From the NCBI RefSeq assembly GCF_047237965.1, contig NZ_JBDFLX010000001.1, positions 2,170,001 to 2,234,000 on the forward strand: 64,000 bases of DNA, given 5' to 3'. A program made the position numbers and the translations under genes. This document shows positions 28,401-35,647 of this stretch, in pieces. Origin of the DNA: Noviherbaspirillum_A sp047237965. Lineage in GTDB: Bacteria > Pseudomonadota > Gammaproteobacteria > Burkholderiales > Burkholderiaceae_D. The notes under the pieces were generated by a model, which saw only the letters and a program-made list of their open reading frames with translations, had not been told where the DNA came from and searched no databases. How positions within the stretch are numbered: the stretch's first letter is position 1; the number at the start of each line of letters is the position of its first letter.

Positions 28401-28481
28401 GCGGATCTCTTCCATCACCCAGGACAAGGGTCCGGTATCGAATTGATCCAGGGCACCCGGATTGGAAGAATGACTGCTCAT
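22440..28481 (-). CDS. chpA: ChpA/PilL-type hybrid chemotaxis histidine kinase of type IV pili
   Basis: A 2013-residue CheA-like kinase. Three canonical Hpt domains have phospho-accepting His at about 757 ('AFHTLKGSGRM'), 1094 ('AAHSLAGSSATV') and 1312 ('LLHTVKGSARM'). A degenerate Hpt-like segment occurs near residue 60. The dimerisation helices are followed by the CheA ATPase (N-box 'LLRNAIVHGIESREERLA' near 1594, 'DDGRGLDLARIR', 'GRGIGMDVV') and a CheW-like domain (about 1735-1870). A receiver ends the protein, with Asp1936 in 'LMLVDIEMPRMDG'. Long Ala/Glu/Pro-rich linkers separate the Hpts. It drives twitching and surface-sensing signals through PilG and PilH. GAGG precedes the ATG. Last gene of the pilGHIJ-chpA cluster. 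Confidence 0.93.
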   Translation of the reverse strand: MSSHSSNPGALDQFDTGPLSWVMEEIRASLTRASALALSVGGQESDARATALRQAGTLLHQARGALQIVDIAGAPQVIEAMEALLTRAAEAEAASGGESLAAVAAGCHALVEYLDELLAGVAPQALRLYPYFRDLQQARGIGRVHPSDLYFPDLTIRPRLATPAAAASAADVAQLRQRFEKALLPLLKSTDAQAEKGSAAVLADVLADFVRRAPGRLGQAYWWVLHGFAAGVATGEISPAVHVKQLFGRINMQLRKLDDAPSETSERLLRDALFFIATAADPSPKLQQIRQVYGLSAINPDEVEIARYGLVDSAILHSARERLQAAKTAWDRVAGGDAQAGDSFVQEIAALAELVAGLRSPSLDDLTQQLRRSADQHRATQDEALALDVAASLLFLENALRHGARSSASMHATAASLAARLAARLDGVAPAGQAQWLDQFSRDAQQRDTVATLADEMRGNLAQVEKLLDEFFSNSAKRTALAPIDGILHQIEGGLSILDLDQAVLAVRNVRARVAEFALPEFEGEPGRPEFQQVARNLGLLSFFLESLRVDSEAAKGRFVFDAHNGLFRNVNVPRGQGREVDVAAIAESQGAAIPKADAVLAEPAPADATVPAAPLETEAAKAATNLLQPLQAETVTAPSPVAAEADAADTAMPAPAVPMAAAMIVDGAERQGIAATQPSEEDPVPAEQAHGSVAAPNPVPAPITESTSDEAVDAELLEIFLGEAEEVLENVAITLPLLRLAPHDQASLTTLRRAFHTLKGSGRMVGLNAFGEAAWGLEKTLNLALSDGTPASADLCDLIERAHRELSAWVADLKQEGSSARRPDALVFAAEAVRDGGRLPAEEAAPLAAPAEAAPVLPDQPEAAGEAPYQPETLENLEAVTLTLETGQAPAAGVEHAGLDAFATADHADHVALPHGELSDPLHPEPLQAHPVEAIPAQEDLLPAVGEVELPELPALEEAGVLDTKALLDDVQEPAIPAQMTEAAQPAEPAEPELSGDMVQAHEDGASIDDITPALPAETAPMAQVISFPEVHAVENRLDDSIKRIGDLEISVPLHNIYLAETDDLVRVLAQDLSEWRHEAGRTVNTVAVHAAHSLAGSSATVGFVPLQEVAYALERVLQALARKPVPLSVQEFDDLDAAVSELRQMLRQFALGDMPPAAPHQVRILEEMRQQVMARAATAAVEVQSALPAFVAEELRQTGDVAADTSGLAEPDQVEAADPGIPGARTRPLAGFGSQASAGADLAATPETGATVEPSADTGRMPRDELDPDLLPVFLEEASDLLPQIQLLLRAWQAEPASREPVQGLLRLLHTVKGSARMAGAMRLGQQMHDMESRIEQVSAVGTPTPAVFEDLLGRFDVGLYLHDQLQNPEAGKLAPAVVHGAVSSAVVAEAPAEKTHASASAPLLRVRVDIIDRLVNQAGEVSISRSRVENGVSGLNQSLSELTDNVTRLRSQLRELEIQAESQMASQMAHSAERGFDPLEFDRFTRLQELTRMITETVSDVSSVQQNLVRGVEQASADLQQQSRLTRDLQQDLMRVRMVQFGSVAERLYRVTRQAAKELDKRVNLDIRGGAVEIDRGVLEKMAGPFEHLLRNAIVHGIESREERLAAGKKDIGELKVEIRQEGNEVVIQFSDDGRGLDLARIRARAEAAGLLEPHASPSDAELRELVFHPGFSTAQDVTELAGRGIGMDVVRSEAAGLGGRVTIDSHPGQGATFLVRLPLTLAVTQVVVLTTGGNTYAVPSVLVEQVQQLKAGALADAYAEGAVTWRGEQVPLYYLSELLGDAKASPVTQQYSPLLILKSGDSRVAVHVDDVLGNREVVVKNVGPQLARMAGVAGATVLGSGDIVLILDPVPLAQRLLEAAPRSRQGARLASEQASHSPQSQPIVMVVDDSLTVRRVTQRFLTREGYQVMLAKDGVDALEQLQTVTPDLMLVDIEMPRMDGFDLTRNVRGDSRTRHIPIIMITSRTATKHRNYAMDLGVNEYLGKPYQEADLLKFVLAFTGREMQAAAGQ

Positions 28482-28578
28482 GAATGCCTCATGGTTTCAA
28501 ATGGGTACGATGCGCGCGCCTGCATCGGATGCGCCCGGTCAGGGTGCAGTGTCCGGCCGCGACACCGTCGGCCCGGCG

Positions 28579-30861
28579 TTACGCAACACGGAAGCGGGAG
28601 ACGGAATTCTTCAGCTCCTCAGCCAGCTGGGAAAGCGTATGAATCGATTGCGCGGTCTGTTGCGTGCCCTGCTGCGTATGCTCGGTCACTGTCAGAATGT
28701 TCTGGATGTTGCCGGCGACGCTGCTGGCCGACTGCGCTTGGCGCCCCGTGGCCGCGGAAATCTCCTGAATCAGTTCCGCCAGCTGATTGGAAACCCGGCG
28801 GATATCCAGCAGCGCCGCACCGGCAGCGTCCGACAGGCGGGCGCCCTCGACCACGCCCTGGGTGGACTTTTCCATTGCCGCCACGGCATCGTGGGTGTCG
28901 GTCTGAATGGTGCGCACCAGCGCGCCGATCTGCTTGGTCGCTTCGGCCGACCGTTCCGCCAGCCGCTGCACCTCCTCCGCCACCACCGAGAAGCCACGCC
29001 CCGCCTCGCCGGCGGAGGCGGCCTGGATCGCGGCATTGAGCGCCAGCACGTTGGTTTGTTCGGTAATGTCGGAAATCAGCTCGGTGATCTCGCCGATTTC
29101 CTGCGAGGATTCGCCCAGCCGCTTGATGCGCTTGGATGTTTCCTGGATCTGCTCGCGGATCTCGGTCATGCCCTTGATCGCGTTTTCCACCGCGCGCGAA
29201 CCCTGCTCCGCAGCGGTCACCGAGTGGCGGGCCACTTCGGCGGACTCGCTGGCCGAACGCGACACCTCGGTAATCTGGCTCGCCATCTGCAATACCGCCT
29301 GGCCGGTTTCCTGGATTTCCCTGGACTGCTTTTGCGATGCGTCCAGCAGTTCGGCGGAAATATTCTGCGCTTCATTCGATGCCGAGCGGACCTGCTCGGC
29401 GGTCTTGGTGACACGTCCGACCAGGCCGCGCAATTCCTCGACGGTGTAGTTCAGCGAGTCGGCGATTGCGCCGGTAATGTCTTCCGACACCGTGGCCTGC
29501 ACGGTCAGGTCGCCGTCAGCCACCTCCTGCAGTTCATTCATCAGCCGCAGAATCGCCGCTTGGTTCTGGTCATTGGCGGCCTTGGCCTGCTCTTCCTGGC
29601 GCTGCGCCTCCAGCCGCTGGGCTTCCGCCGATTCGCGCCGCGTTTCCGCTTCCTGCGCGCGGTTGCGGCTGTCGAGCAGCAGCACGCGGGCAATGCCGGC
29701 AGCGGAAAGCAGCGCCGTGAGCGCGAAGACCAGCATGGGCCAGAAGGTCCAGCCTATCGATTCCTCATGGGCGCGGTAAGCGCGCTGCAGGTTGGTCAAA
29801 CGCTCGCGGAGCGCTTCGTTTTCCGTGAAGATCAACTGTTCCGCCTGCTTGGCGGCGATGAAGTTCTGCAGGTTGCCGAGGATGCTGGATACCGATTTCT
29901 GATAGTCGCCAAAGGTCTTTTGCAGCTCCATCAGCTTTTCGCGGGTGTCCGGATCACGGGTCACGGACAGGCGCATGATGTCGCTGCCGCTCAGGAAGCC
30001 ATCGGTAATGTCGCGGAAGGTATTGGTATCCTTGCCGAGCAGGAAAGCGGTTTCCGGATTCACGCCTTCGGAGGTCAGGAATTCGTTGGCGCTGCGGCCC
30101 AGACGCTGGGTCAGCATCACCAGTTGGCCGGCCGCGGCGATTTCACGCGGCGAAGCGCCGCCCTGGGCCTTGAGCGTGGAGATCTGCTCGGTCAGTTCCA
30201 GCAGCGTCGGCGACAGCGCGTTGAGCTTTTGCAGCGTGGCGCCGAAACCGGACAATTCCTTCTGCAGCTTCAGCACCGTGCCCGCGGCCTTGTCTGAACT
30301 GGCCCAGGCCTTGCGCGTCTCGGTGAGGATGTCGCTGATGTCGCCGCGCGCGCCGGGAATAGAGCGGCCCTGGTAGGCGCCGCCGTTGGCCAGCACATCG
30401 AGATCGGTGTTGAGTTCGCGCCGGCTGTCGACCAGCTGCGAGAACGCCGACGCATTGCCCTGGATCGCATTCGGCGCCGCCTTGCCGATACGCTGGGAGT
30501 GCATCAGCGCATTGCCGGCGATCTGGGACTGCAGCGAGTTGATGCTGGAGGTGGACGAATTAAGCCAGACCGCGCCGGAGCCGAGCAGCAGCGAGCCGCC
30601 CAGCAGGCCGAGCAGGATGCGCATCTGGTATTGCAGCGGAAAGTGCCGGAACATCGACGGGGAAAATCTGGCGCTCATCGCTGCGGCGGACGCAGCCGCG
30701 CTGCCGGCATTCCTGGTCTTGTCTTTTCCCCTGGCCTTGCGGCCAGCACCGGCGGAAGGCGGTGCGGACGGCGCGGAAGCGGTATTGGCCAGCGCAGGCT
30801 CGAGTTCAGGCAATGCGCGCTGCTTCTTGAGCTTGTTGAGAAAATCCAGATTGAACGCCAT
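28579..30861 (-). CDS. pilJ: Methyl-accepting chemotaxis protein of the type IV pilus Chp system
   Basis: 760 residues. Basic Ala-rich cytoplasmic N-terminus, TM1 about 76-100 ('ILLGLLGGSLLLGSGAVWL'), a long periplasmic sensor region, and TM2 about 368-395 ('MLVFALTALLSAAGIARVLL'). A HAMP-like segment ('LMNELQEVADGDLTVQATV') follows, then the signalling coiled coil with tip 'EQTNVLALNAAIQAASAGEA' near residue 600. PilJ senses pilus-related or surface signals and controls ChpA. 97 bp separate it from chpA and 52 bp from pilI. Confidence 0.94.
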   Translation of the reverse strand: MAFNLDFLNKLKKQRALPELEPALANTASAPSAPPSAGAGRKARGKDKTRNAGSAAASAAAMSARFSPSMFRHFPLQYQMRILLGLLGGSLLLGSGAVWLNSSTSSINSLQSQIAGNALMHSQRIGKAAPNAIQGNASAFSQLVDSRRELNTDLDVLANGGAYQGRSIPGARGDISDILTETRKAWASSDKAAGTVLKLQKELSGFGATLQKLNALSPTLLELTEQISTLKAQGGASPREIAAAGQLVMLTQRLGRSANEFLTSEGVNPETAFLLGKDTNTFRDITDGFLSGSDIMRLSVTRDPDTREKLMELQKTFGDYQKSVSSILGNLQNFIAAKQAEQLIFTENEALRERLTNLQRAYRAHEESIGWTFWPMLVFALTALLSAAGIARVLLLDSRNRAQEAETRRESAEAQRLEAQRQEEQAKAANDQNQAAILRLMNELQEVADGDLTVQATVSEDITGAIADSLNYTVEELRGLVGRVTKTAEQVRSASNEAQNISAELLDASQKQSREIQETGQAVLQMASQITEVSRSASESAEVARHSVTAAEQGSRAVENAIKGMTEIREQIQETSKRIKRLGESSQEIGEITELISDITEQTNVLALNAAIQAASAGEAGRGFSVVAEEVQRLAERSAEATKQIGALVRTIQTDTHDAVAAMEKSTQGVVEGARLSDAAGAALLDIRRVSNQLAELIQEISAATGRQAQSASSVAGNIQNILTVTEHTQQGTQQTAQSIHTLSQLAEELKNSVSRFRVA

Positions 30862-30913
30862 GCATAGTCTCCTGATGCCGATTACGGTAATTCCAGGCGC
30901 GACCGCCTGGCGG

Positions 30914-31498
30914 TCATGAACCTACATGCAAAAATCGGGAATCCCGCGTGATCAGGGAAAGATCCAGCTCAGTCCATTCGTGCGCCTCCTGGTCCAGATG
31001 CTTCCGGCCCAGCCATGACGCATTATCGGCAGCTGCGGCCGGATTCTTTAACGTCATGTCGTCGCTGCTGCGCAGGCCCAGCACCCGCGACACCAGAAGT
31101 CCGCAGTTGAAACCAAGCAACGGCGCGAAAGCCACGATGCGGCTTTCCTTCGTGATGGCGGTGGTTTCCTCGCCCTGGAAACGGGCAAGATCGATCACAC
31201 CGATCAGGTTGCCGCGGACATTCACCAGCCCGCGATACCAGTCCTGCGTGAGCGGCACCGGCGTGATGCCGGCGATGGTCATGATTTCGCCGGCCTGCTT
31301 CAGGTCCAGCAGCAGGCGGCTTGCGCCGACCATCACGCCAAGCTGGTTGCGATGCAGCTCGGCGCCGCTGCGCGCGGCCTGCATGCGGTCGACCAGGTGC
31401 GTCTGGTAATCACGCAGTCGGGCCCGCCGGCCGGCCCGGTCGGCAACGCTGTGAGTGGCTGGGGAAGCGTGCTGCTGCGCGGGCTGGAGGTTGGCCAT
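30914..31498 (-). CDS. pilI: CheW-like adaptor of the Chp system
   Basis: 194 residues with a CheW fold ('ITPVPLTQDWYRGLVNVRGN', 'LIGVIDLARFQG', 'LGFNCGLLVSRVLGLRS'). It couples PilJ to ChpA. The start is 3 bp after the pilH stop, so the two genes are translationally linked. The N-terminal ~25 residues are polar and variable. Confidence 0.92.
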   Translation of the reverse strand: MANLQPAQQHASPATHSVADRAGRRARLRDYQTHLVDRMQAARSGAELHRNQLGVMVGASRLLLDLKQAGEIMTIAGITPVPLTQDWYRGLVNVRGNLIGVIDLARFQGEETTAITKESRIVAFAPLLGFNCGLLVSRVLGLRSSDDMTLKNPAAAADNASWLGRKHLDQEAHEWTELDLSLITRDSRFLHVGS

Positions 31499-31501
31499 GG
31501 C

Positions 31502-31867
31502 TTAGCCAAGCGCCGCTATTTTTGCCAGCAGTTCCTGGGGATCGACTGGCTTGACGATGTAGTCGCGGGCGCCCTGGCGCAGGCCCCAGATGCGATCGGT
31601 TTCCTGGCCCTTGCTGGTGCACATGATGATGGGCACTTCCTGGGTTTCAGGGTTGCGGCTGATGGCGCGCGTGACCTGGAAGCCGTTCTGGCCCGGCATC
31701 ACCACGTCCATCAGAATGAGCTGGGGCCGGTCGGCCTTGACCTTCAGCAGCGCTTCCTCGCCGTTTTCGGCAGTGGAAACGGAAAAACCGTGCTTGATCA
31801 GGATGTCGGACAGAAAGTAACGTTCTGTCGGCGAATCATCGACTACCAGAATTTTTTGTATGGCCAT
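31502..31867 (-). CDS. pilH: Single-domain response regulator PilH
   Basis: 121 residues, CheY-like. Acidic pocket 'VVDDSPTERYFLS', phospho-acceptor Asp54 in 'LILMDVVMPGQNG', Thr/Ser in 'IIMCTSKGQ' and Lys in 'YIVKPVDPQELL'. In Pseudomonas PilH opposes PilG, affecting PilU-driven retraction and cAMP. It follows pilG by 24 bp. Confidence 0.94.
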   Translation of the reverse strand: MAIQKILVVDDSPTERYFLSDILIKHGFSVSTAENGEEALLKVKADRPQLILMDVVMPGQNGFQVTRAISRNPETQEVPIIMCTSKGQETDRIWGLRQGARDYIVKPVDPQELLAKIAALG

Positions 31868-31891
31868 CGCATTAACCTTGGAATGAGTGCA

Positions 31892-32293
31892 CTACCGGGA
31901 AACCGCGGCTGCGGTGTATTCGCGCACCGTGCGCAACAGGCTGTCTTTGGTGAACGGCTTGGTGAGATAGGCGTTGGAGCCGACCATGGCGCCGCGCGCA
32001 CGGTCGAACAGGCCGTCCTTGGAGGACAGCATCACGACCGGCGTTGAATGAAACCGCACGCTTTTTCTGATCAGCGAGCATGTCTGATAGCCGTCCAGAC
32101 GTGGCATCAGGATGTCGCAGAAGATCAGAGCCGGATTGTGGTCATTCATTTTCGCCAGCGCGTCGAAACCGTCTTCCGCCAGAACGGTCTGGTACCCGGC
32201 CTGCCCCAGGAAAATCTCTGCCGACCGTCGGATCGTGCTGCTGTCGTCGATCACCATGATTTTCAGGGCGACGTTTTCAGTAGGTGTTGTCAT
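31892..32293 (-). CDS. pilG: Single-domain response regulator PilG
   Basis: 133 residues from the ATG at 32293, chosen because CAGGATGG lies just upstream and the family begins here; an ATG 54 bp further out is less likely. CheY fold with 'IMVIDDSSTIRRSAEIFLGQ', Asp60 in 'LIFCDILMPRLDGYQT', 'VVMLSSKDGLFDRARG' and 'AYLTKPFTKDSLL'. PilG promotes pilus extension through PilB. It is the first Chp gene, 167 bp downstream of the rubredoxin gene. Confidence 0.94.
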   Translation of the reverse strand: MTTPTENVALKIMVIDDSSTIRRSAEIFLGQAGYQTVLAEDGFDALAKMNDHNPALIFCDILMPRLDGYQTCSLIRKSVRFHSTPVVMLSSKDGLFDRARGAMVGSNAYLTKPFTKDSLLRTVREYTAAAVSR

Positions 32294-32460
32294 GGCGCCA
32301 TCCTGTTGAAGCTTCGTAATATACGGCGCATTCATGACTAAAAGCAAGATCGTTAAATCGGCATTACGGGGCCATCATTCCCTGACGTGGTATTTATGCG
32401 AATGCTTGAGAAATTGCTACTGGCAATCGCACGAATGCGCGAAATGCCAATGTCACATTG

Positions 32461-32655
32461 TTAAACCGCGACCATTTCAAAGTCTTCCTTGCGCGCGCCG
32501 CATTCCGGGCAGGTCCAGTTCATCGGGACCTGGTCCCAGCGGGTGCCGGCGGCGATGCCTTCTTCCGGCAGGCCTTCGGCCTCGTCATAGATCCAGCCAC
32601 AGATCAGGCACATCCAGGTTTTGTAGTCGGTTGCGGCCGTTGTGTCATTGCTCAC
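32461..32655 (-). CDS. Rubredoxin
   Basis: A 64-residue one-iron electron carrier. Two CxxC pairs bind iron: 'WMCLICGWIYDEAEG' and 'NWTCPECGARKEDFEMV'. Spacing and aromatic residues are typical. Its redox partner is not in the window. The arrangement rubredoxin-pilG-pilH-pilI-pilJ-chpA beside a divergent thiD-like gene is a common Burkholderiales neighbourhood. Starts are 54 bp apart from the thiD-like gene, so the promoters overlap. Confidence 0.95.
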   Translation of the reverse strand: MSNDTTAATDYKTWMCLICGWIYDEAEGLPEEGIAAGTRWDQVPMNWTCPECGARKEDFEMVAV

Positions 32656-32708
32656 GGTGTACTGCCCTTCAAGTAAAATGCAAAGTCGGATATCTTAATC
32701 TAGTCCCT

Positions 32709-33533
32709 GTGCAAAACCAAACTTCTCCGCTCGTGATGAGCTTCAATGTCGCCGATCCGGTCGGCGCCACCGGCATACAGGCCGACCTGGCTTCCTTCGC
32801 CGCGATGGGCTGCCACGGCCTTTCCGTCGTTACCGCGATTGCCGTCGGCGATACCGCCCGCGTCGAGGATGCGCAGACCATCGAGGCCGACTGGGTGTCG
32901 GACCAGGCCCGGGTCATGCTGGAGGACATGCCGGTGTCGGCCTTCAAGGTGGGTTACCTGGGCGGCATCGAGAATGTCTCGGTGATCGCCGAGATCGTCT
33001 CCGACTATCCCGACATTGCGCTGGTGCTCGACCCCTTCTCCAGCCGCATGCCCGACCTCGGCAGCGACGGCGAGGACCTGCTGGTGGCCGTGCGCGAATT
33101 GCTGGTGCCGCAGACCACCCTGCTGCTGCTGTCGGCGGTGGAGCTGTCGCGGCTCGCCGAAACCTGGCGCGAACCCAGCAGCCGCGACATGCTGGCAGAC
33201 GATGCGATGCACCTGGTGGACCTGGGCTGCGAATACGTGTTCGTCACCAATGCGCCGGACGAGGTGCAGAAGGTCGCCAACAGCCTGTTCAACGAGTCCG
33301 GCCGGGTGCGGCACGACAGCTGGGCGCGCCAGCCCGGCGCCTTCAGCGGCGCCGGCAGCACGCTGTCGGCCACCATCGCGGCCATGCTTGCCAATGGCCT
33401 GGACGTGCCGGAAGCCGTGCTGGAAGCGCAGGAATTCATCGTGGCCGCGCTGGCCCATGCCGGTCGGATGGGCATGGGCAAGCTGATACCCGACCGCCTG
33501 TTCTGGGCCCGCGATACCGACGAAATGGCCTGA
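32709..33533 (+). CDS. thiD: Divergent ThiD-like kinase (hydroxymethylpyrimidine/phosphomethylpyrimidine kinase family)
   Basis: 274 residues from GTG 32709, or 265 from ATG 32736; neither has a clear ribosome-binding site. The ribokinase-like fold of ThiD is recognisable from 'DPVGATGIQADLASFAAMGC' and 'SVVTAIAVGDTARVEDAQTI' at the N-terminus and 'GAGSTLSATIAAMLANGL' near the end. Several active-site segments are altered. The family's GTGC anion hole with catalytic Cys reads GAGS, the IAGSD/TDPSGG start reads FNVADPVG, and the MKGGH-type segment is absent. It may still phosphorylate HMP-P, or it may have changed function. It lies 61 bp upstream of hemL. Confidence 0.75.
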   Translation: MQNQTSPLVMSFNVADPVGATGIQADLASFAAMGCHGLSVVTAIAVGDTARVEDAQTIEADWVSDQARVMLEDMPVSAFKVGYLGGIENVSVIAEIVSDYPDIALVLDPFSSRMPDLGSDGEDLLVAVRELLVPQTTLLLLSAVELSRLAETWREPSSRDMLADDAMHLVDLGCEYVFVTNAPDEVQKVANSLFNESGRVRHDSWARQPGAFSGAGSTLSATIAAMLANGLDVPEAVLEAQEFIVAALAHAGRMGMGKLIPDRLFWARDTDEMA

Positions 33534-33594
33534 CCGCGCCCCTGCCCTCTTCTCTCCCCGCAGCCGCCGCGCCAACCTTTATAAAGCGATTACC

Positions 33595-34878
33595 ATGACC
33601 TCGAATAACGACATCCTGTTTGAACGCGCCCAGCGCACCACGCCTGGCGGCGTCAATTCCCCGGTGCGCGCCTTCCGTTCCGTGGGCGGCACGCCGCGCT
33701 TCATTACCCGCGCCGCCGGCCCCTATTTCTGGGATGCCGACGACCGCCGCTATATCGACTACATCGGCTCCTGGGGACCGGCCATCGTCGGCCATGCCCA
33801 TCCCACCGTGATCAAGGCGGTGCAGGAAGCGGCCGAGCGCGGCCTGTCGTTCGGCGCGCCGACCGAGGGCGAGGTGCAGATGGCCGAGGAAATCTGCCGG
33901 CTGGTGCCGTCGCTGGAGCAGGTGCGTCTGGTGTCCTCGGGCACCGAGGCGGCAATGAGCGCGCTGCGCCTGGCGCGCGGCGCGACCGGCCGCGACCTGG
34001 TGGTGAAGTTCGAAGGCTGCTACCACGGCCACGCCGATTCGCTGCTGGTCAAGGCCGGCAGCGGCCTGCTGACCTTCGGCAATCCGACCTCGTCGGGCGT
34101 GCCGGAAGACTTTGCCCGCCACACCATGGTGCTCGACTTCAACGACCCGCAACAGCTCGAGGACACCTTCGCCAAGGTCGGCGACCGCATCGCCTGCGTG
34201 ATCGTCGAGCCGGTGGCCGGCAACATGAACCTGCTGCCCGCCACGCCGGAATTCCTGCAGACCATGCGTCGCCTGTGCAGCAAGCACGGCGCGCTGCTGG
34301 TGTTCGACGAAGTGATGTCGGGCTTCCGCGTGGCCCTGGGCGGCGCGCAGTCGATCTACAACATCACGCCCGACATGACGGTGCTGGGCAAGGTGATCGG
34401 CGGCGGACTGCCGGTGGCGGCCTTTGGCGGACGCGCCGACCTCATGAAGCACCTGGCGCCGCTGGGCGGCGTGTACCAGGCCGGCACCCTGTCGGGCAAC
34501 CCGGTGGCGGTGGCGGCAGGCATGACGACGCTGAAGCTGATCCAGGCGCCCGGATTCTACGAGGCGCTGTCGGCGCAGACCGCGCGCCTGGTGGCAGGCA
34601 TGACGGAAGCGGCGCGTGCAGCCGGCGTGGCCTTCTGCGGCGATTCGGTGGGCGGCATGTTCGGCATCTATTTCGCGCAGGCGGTGCCGCGCTCCTATGC
34701 CGAGATGATGAAGTGCGACAAGAGCGCCTTCAACGCCTTCTTCCATGCCATGCTGGACGCCGGCGTCTACCTGGCGCCATCGGCGTTTGAGGCCGGCTTC
34801 CTCTCCGCGCAGCATGACGACGCGGTGGTGGATGCCACGCTGGAAGCGGCCCGCACCGCCTTTGCCGCCATCGCCTGA
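33595..34878 (+). CDS. hemL: Glutamate-1-semialdehyde 2,1-aminomutase
   Basis: 427 residues. PLP enzyme making 5-aminolevulinate in the C5 tetrapyrrole pathway. N-terminal 'FERAQRTTPGGVNSPVRAFR', 'SSGTEAAMSALRLARGATGR', 'GCYHGHADSLLVKAGSG', 'LLVFDEVMSGFRVA' and the PLP lysine in 'GKVIGGGLPVAAFGG' (Lys266) are all in place. Length is normal. 61 bp from the thiD-like gene. Confidence 0.97.
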   Translation: MTSNNDILFERAQRTTPGGVNSPVRAFRSVGGTPRFITRAAGPYFWDADDRRYIDYIGSWGPAIVGHAHPTVIKAVQEAAERGLSFGAPTEGEVQMAEEICRLVPSLEQVRLVSSGTEAAMSALRLARGATGRDLVVKFEGCYHGHADSLLVKAGSGLLTFGNPTSSGVPEDFARHTMVLDFNDPQQLEDTFAKVGDRIACVIVEPVAGNMNLLPATPEFLQTMRRLCSKHGALLVFDEVMSGFRVALGGAQSIYNITPDMTVLGKVIGGGLPVAAFGGRADLMKHLAPLGGVYQAGTLSGNPVAVAAGMTTLKLIQAPGFYEALSAQTARLVAGMTEAARAAGVAFCGDSVGGMFGIYFAQAVPRSYAEMMKCDKSAFNAFFHAMLDAGVYLAPSAFEAGFLSAQHDDAVVDATLEAARTAFAAIA

Positions 34879-34977
34879 GGCGGCGCGCCATTGTTCGCCG
34901 TCATGCGGCTCCTGCCGTGGCTGTGCAGGCGGCATGCGGGCGGCGCAGAATAGTCCATCTGCATGAGGGAGCCTGAT

Positions 34978-35628
34978 ATGTCTCTTCCCGGCCAACTGGC
35001 GCGGCGGTTTCTGCCCTGGCTAGCCATTCTGTTTGTGCTGCTGCTCTCCGGCTGCGCCGGCACCATCGTGCGCAGCGAGGTCACGGCGTTTCATGAATGG
35101 CCGGCTGATGCGGGCGAGAAAAGCTATACCTTCCGGCGCGACGCCGCACAGGCCAACGACCTGGAATACCGCAATTACGAGAACCTGGTGCGCGCCGAAC
35201 TGCAGCGCCTGGGCTTTGCTGAGTCGGAACGCGGCCGCCTGAACGTGGGCCTCGACTACCACGTCGATGCGCGCGACCTGCGGGTGGTCGAGCCGGTGGT
35301 TGTCGATCCCTGGTACGGACCCGGCTTCTTTGGCCGCCATCGCTATCCCTACGGCTACTACAGCCCGTTCGCCGATCCGTTCTGGTTCGGGCCGCCGGTG
35401 GTGCAGCCGGTCGAGCGGCGCTTCGTGGTCTACAGCCGGCAGCTGAAGATCACGATCAGTCGCGCCGCCGATGGCCGCAACCTGTATCAGGTCACGGTCA
35501 ACAGCCAGGGTCAGACGCCGACGCTGGCGACCGTAATGCCGGCCATGGTGAAAAGCGCCTTTGCCGACTTTCCCGGACCGAGCGGTGTGCCGCGGGTGCT
35601 GGAGTTGAAAGTCGAGCCCGTCAACTGA
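34978..35628 (+). CDS. DUF4136-type lipoprotein
   Basis: 216 residues from the ATG at 34978, preceded by GAGGGAG at 5 bp spacing; the upstream ATG at 34963 is less likely. An N-terminal hydrophobic stretch ends in the lipobox LLSGC, so it is probably a lipoprotein. The mature part has 'SYTFRRDAAQANDLEYRNYE', a Tyr/Pro/Gly/Phe-rich stretch ('FFGRHRYPYGYYSPFADP') and a C-terminal 'VMPAMVKSAFADFPG', all typical of DUF4136. Function unknown. It is convergent with the nitrate transporter genes (19 bp between stops). Confidence 0.85.
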   Translation: MSLPGQLARRFLPWLAILFVLLLSGCAGTIVRSEVTAFHEWPADAGEKSYTFRRDAAQANDLEYRNYENLVRAELQRLGFAESERGRLNVGLDYHVDARDLRVVEPVVVDPWYGPGFFGRHRYPYGYYSPFADPFWFGPPVVQPVERRFVVYSRQLKITISRAADGRNLYQVTVNSQGQTPTLATVMPAMVKSAFADFPGPSGVPRVLELKVEPVN

Positions 35629-35647
35629 GCCGGGCAACCGCAGTCAG

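Noticed and set aside
26466..30297. Very long forward frames (857 and 605 codons) opposite chpA and pilJ
   Set aside because: Shadow frames of GC-rich genes; compositions are biased and no domain is visible.
32334..32708. In-frame upstream extension of the thiD-like gene
   Set aside because: It is antisense to rubredoxin and has no family similarity; the ThiD scaffold begins after 32709.
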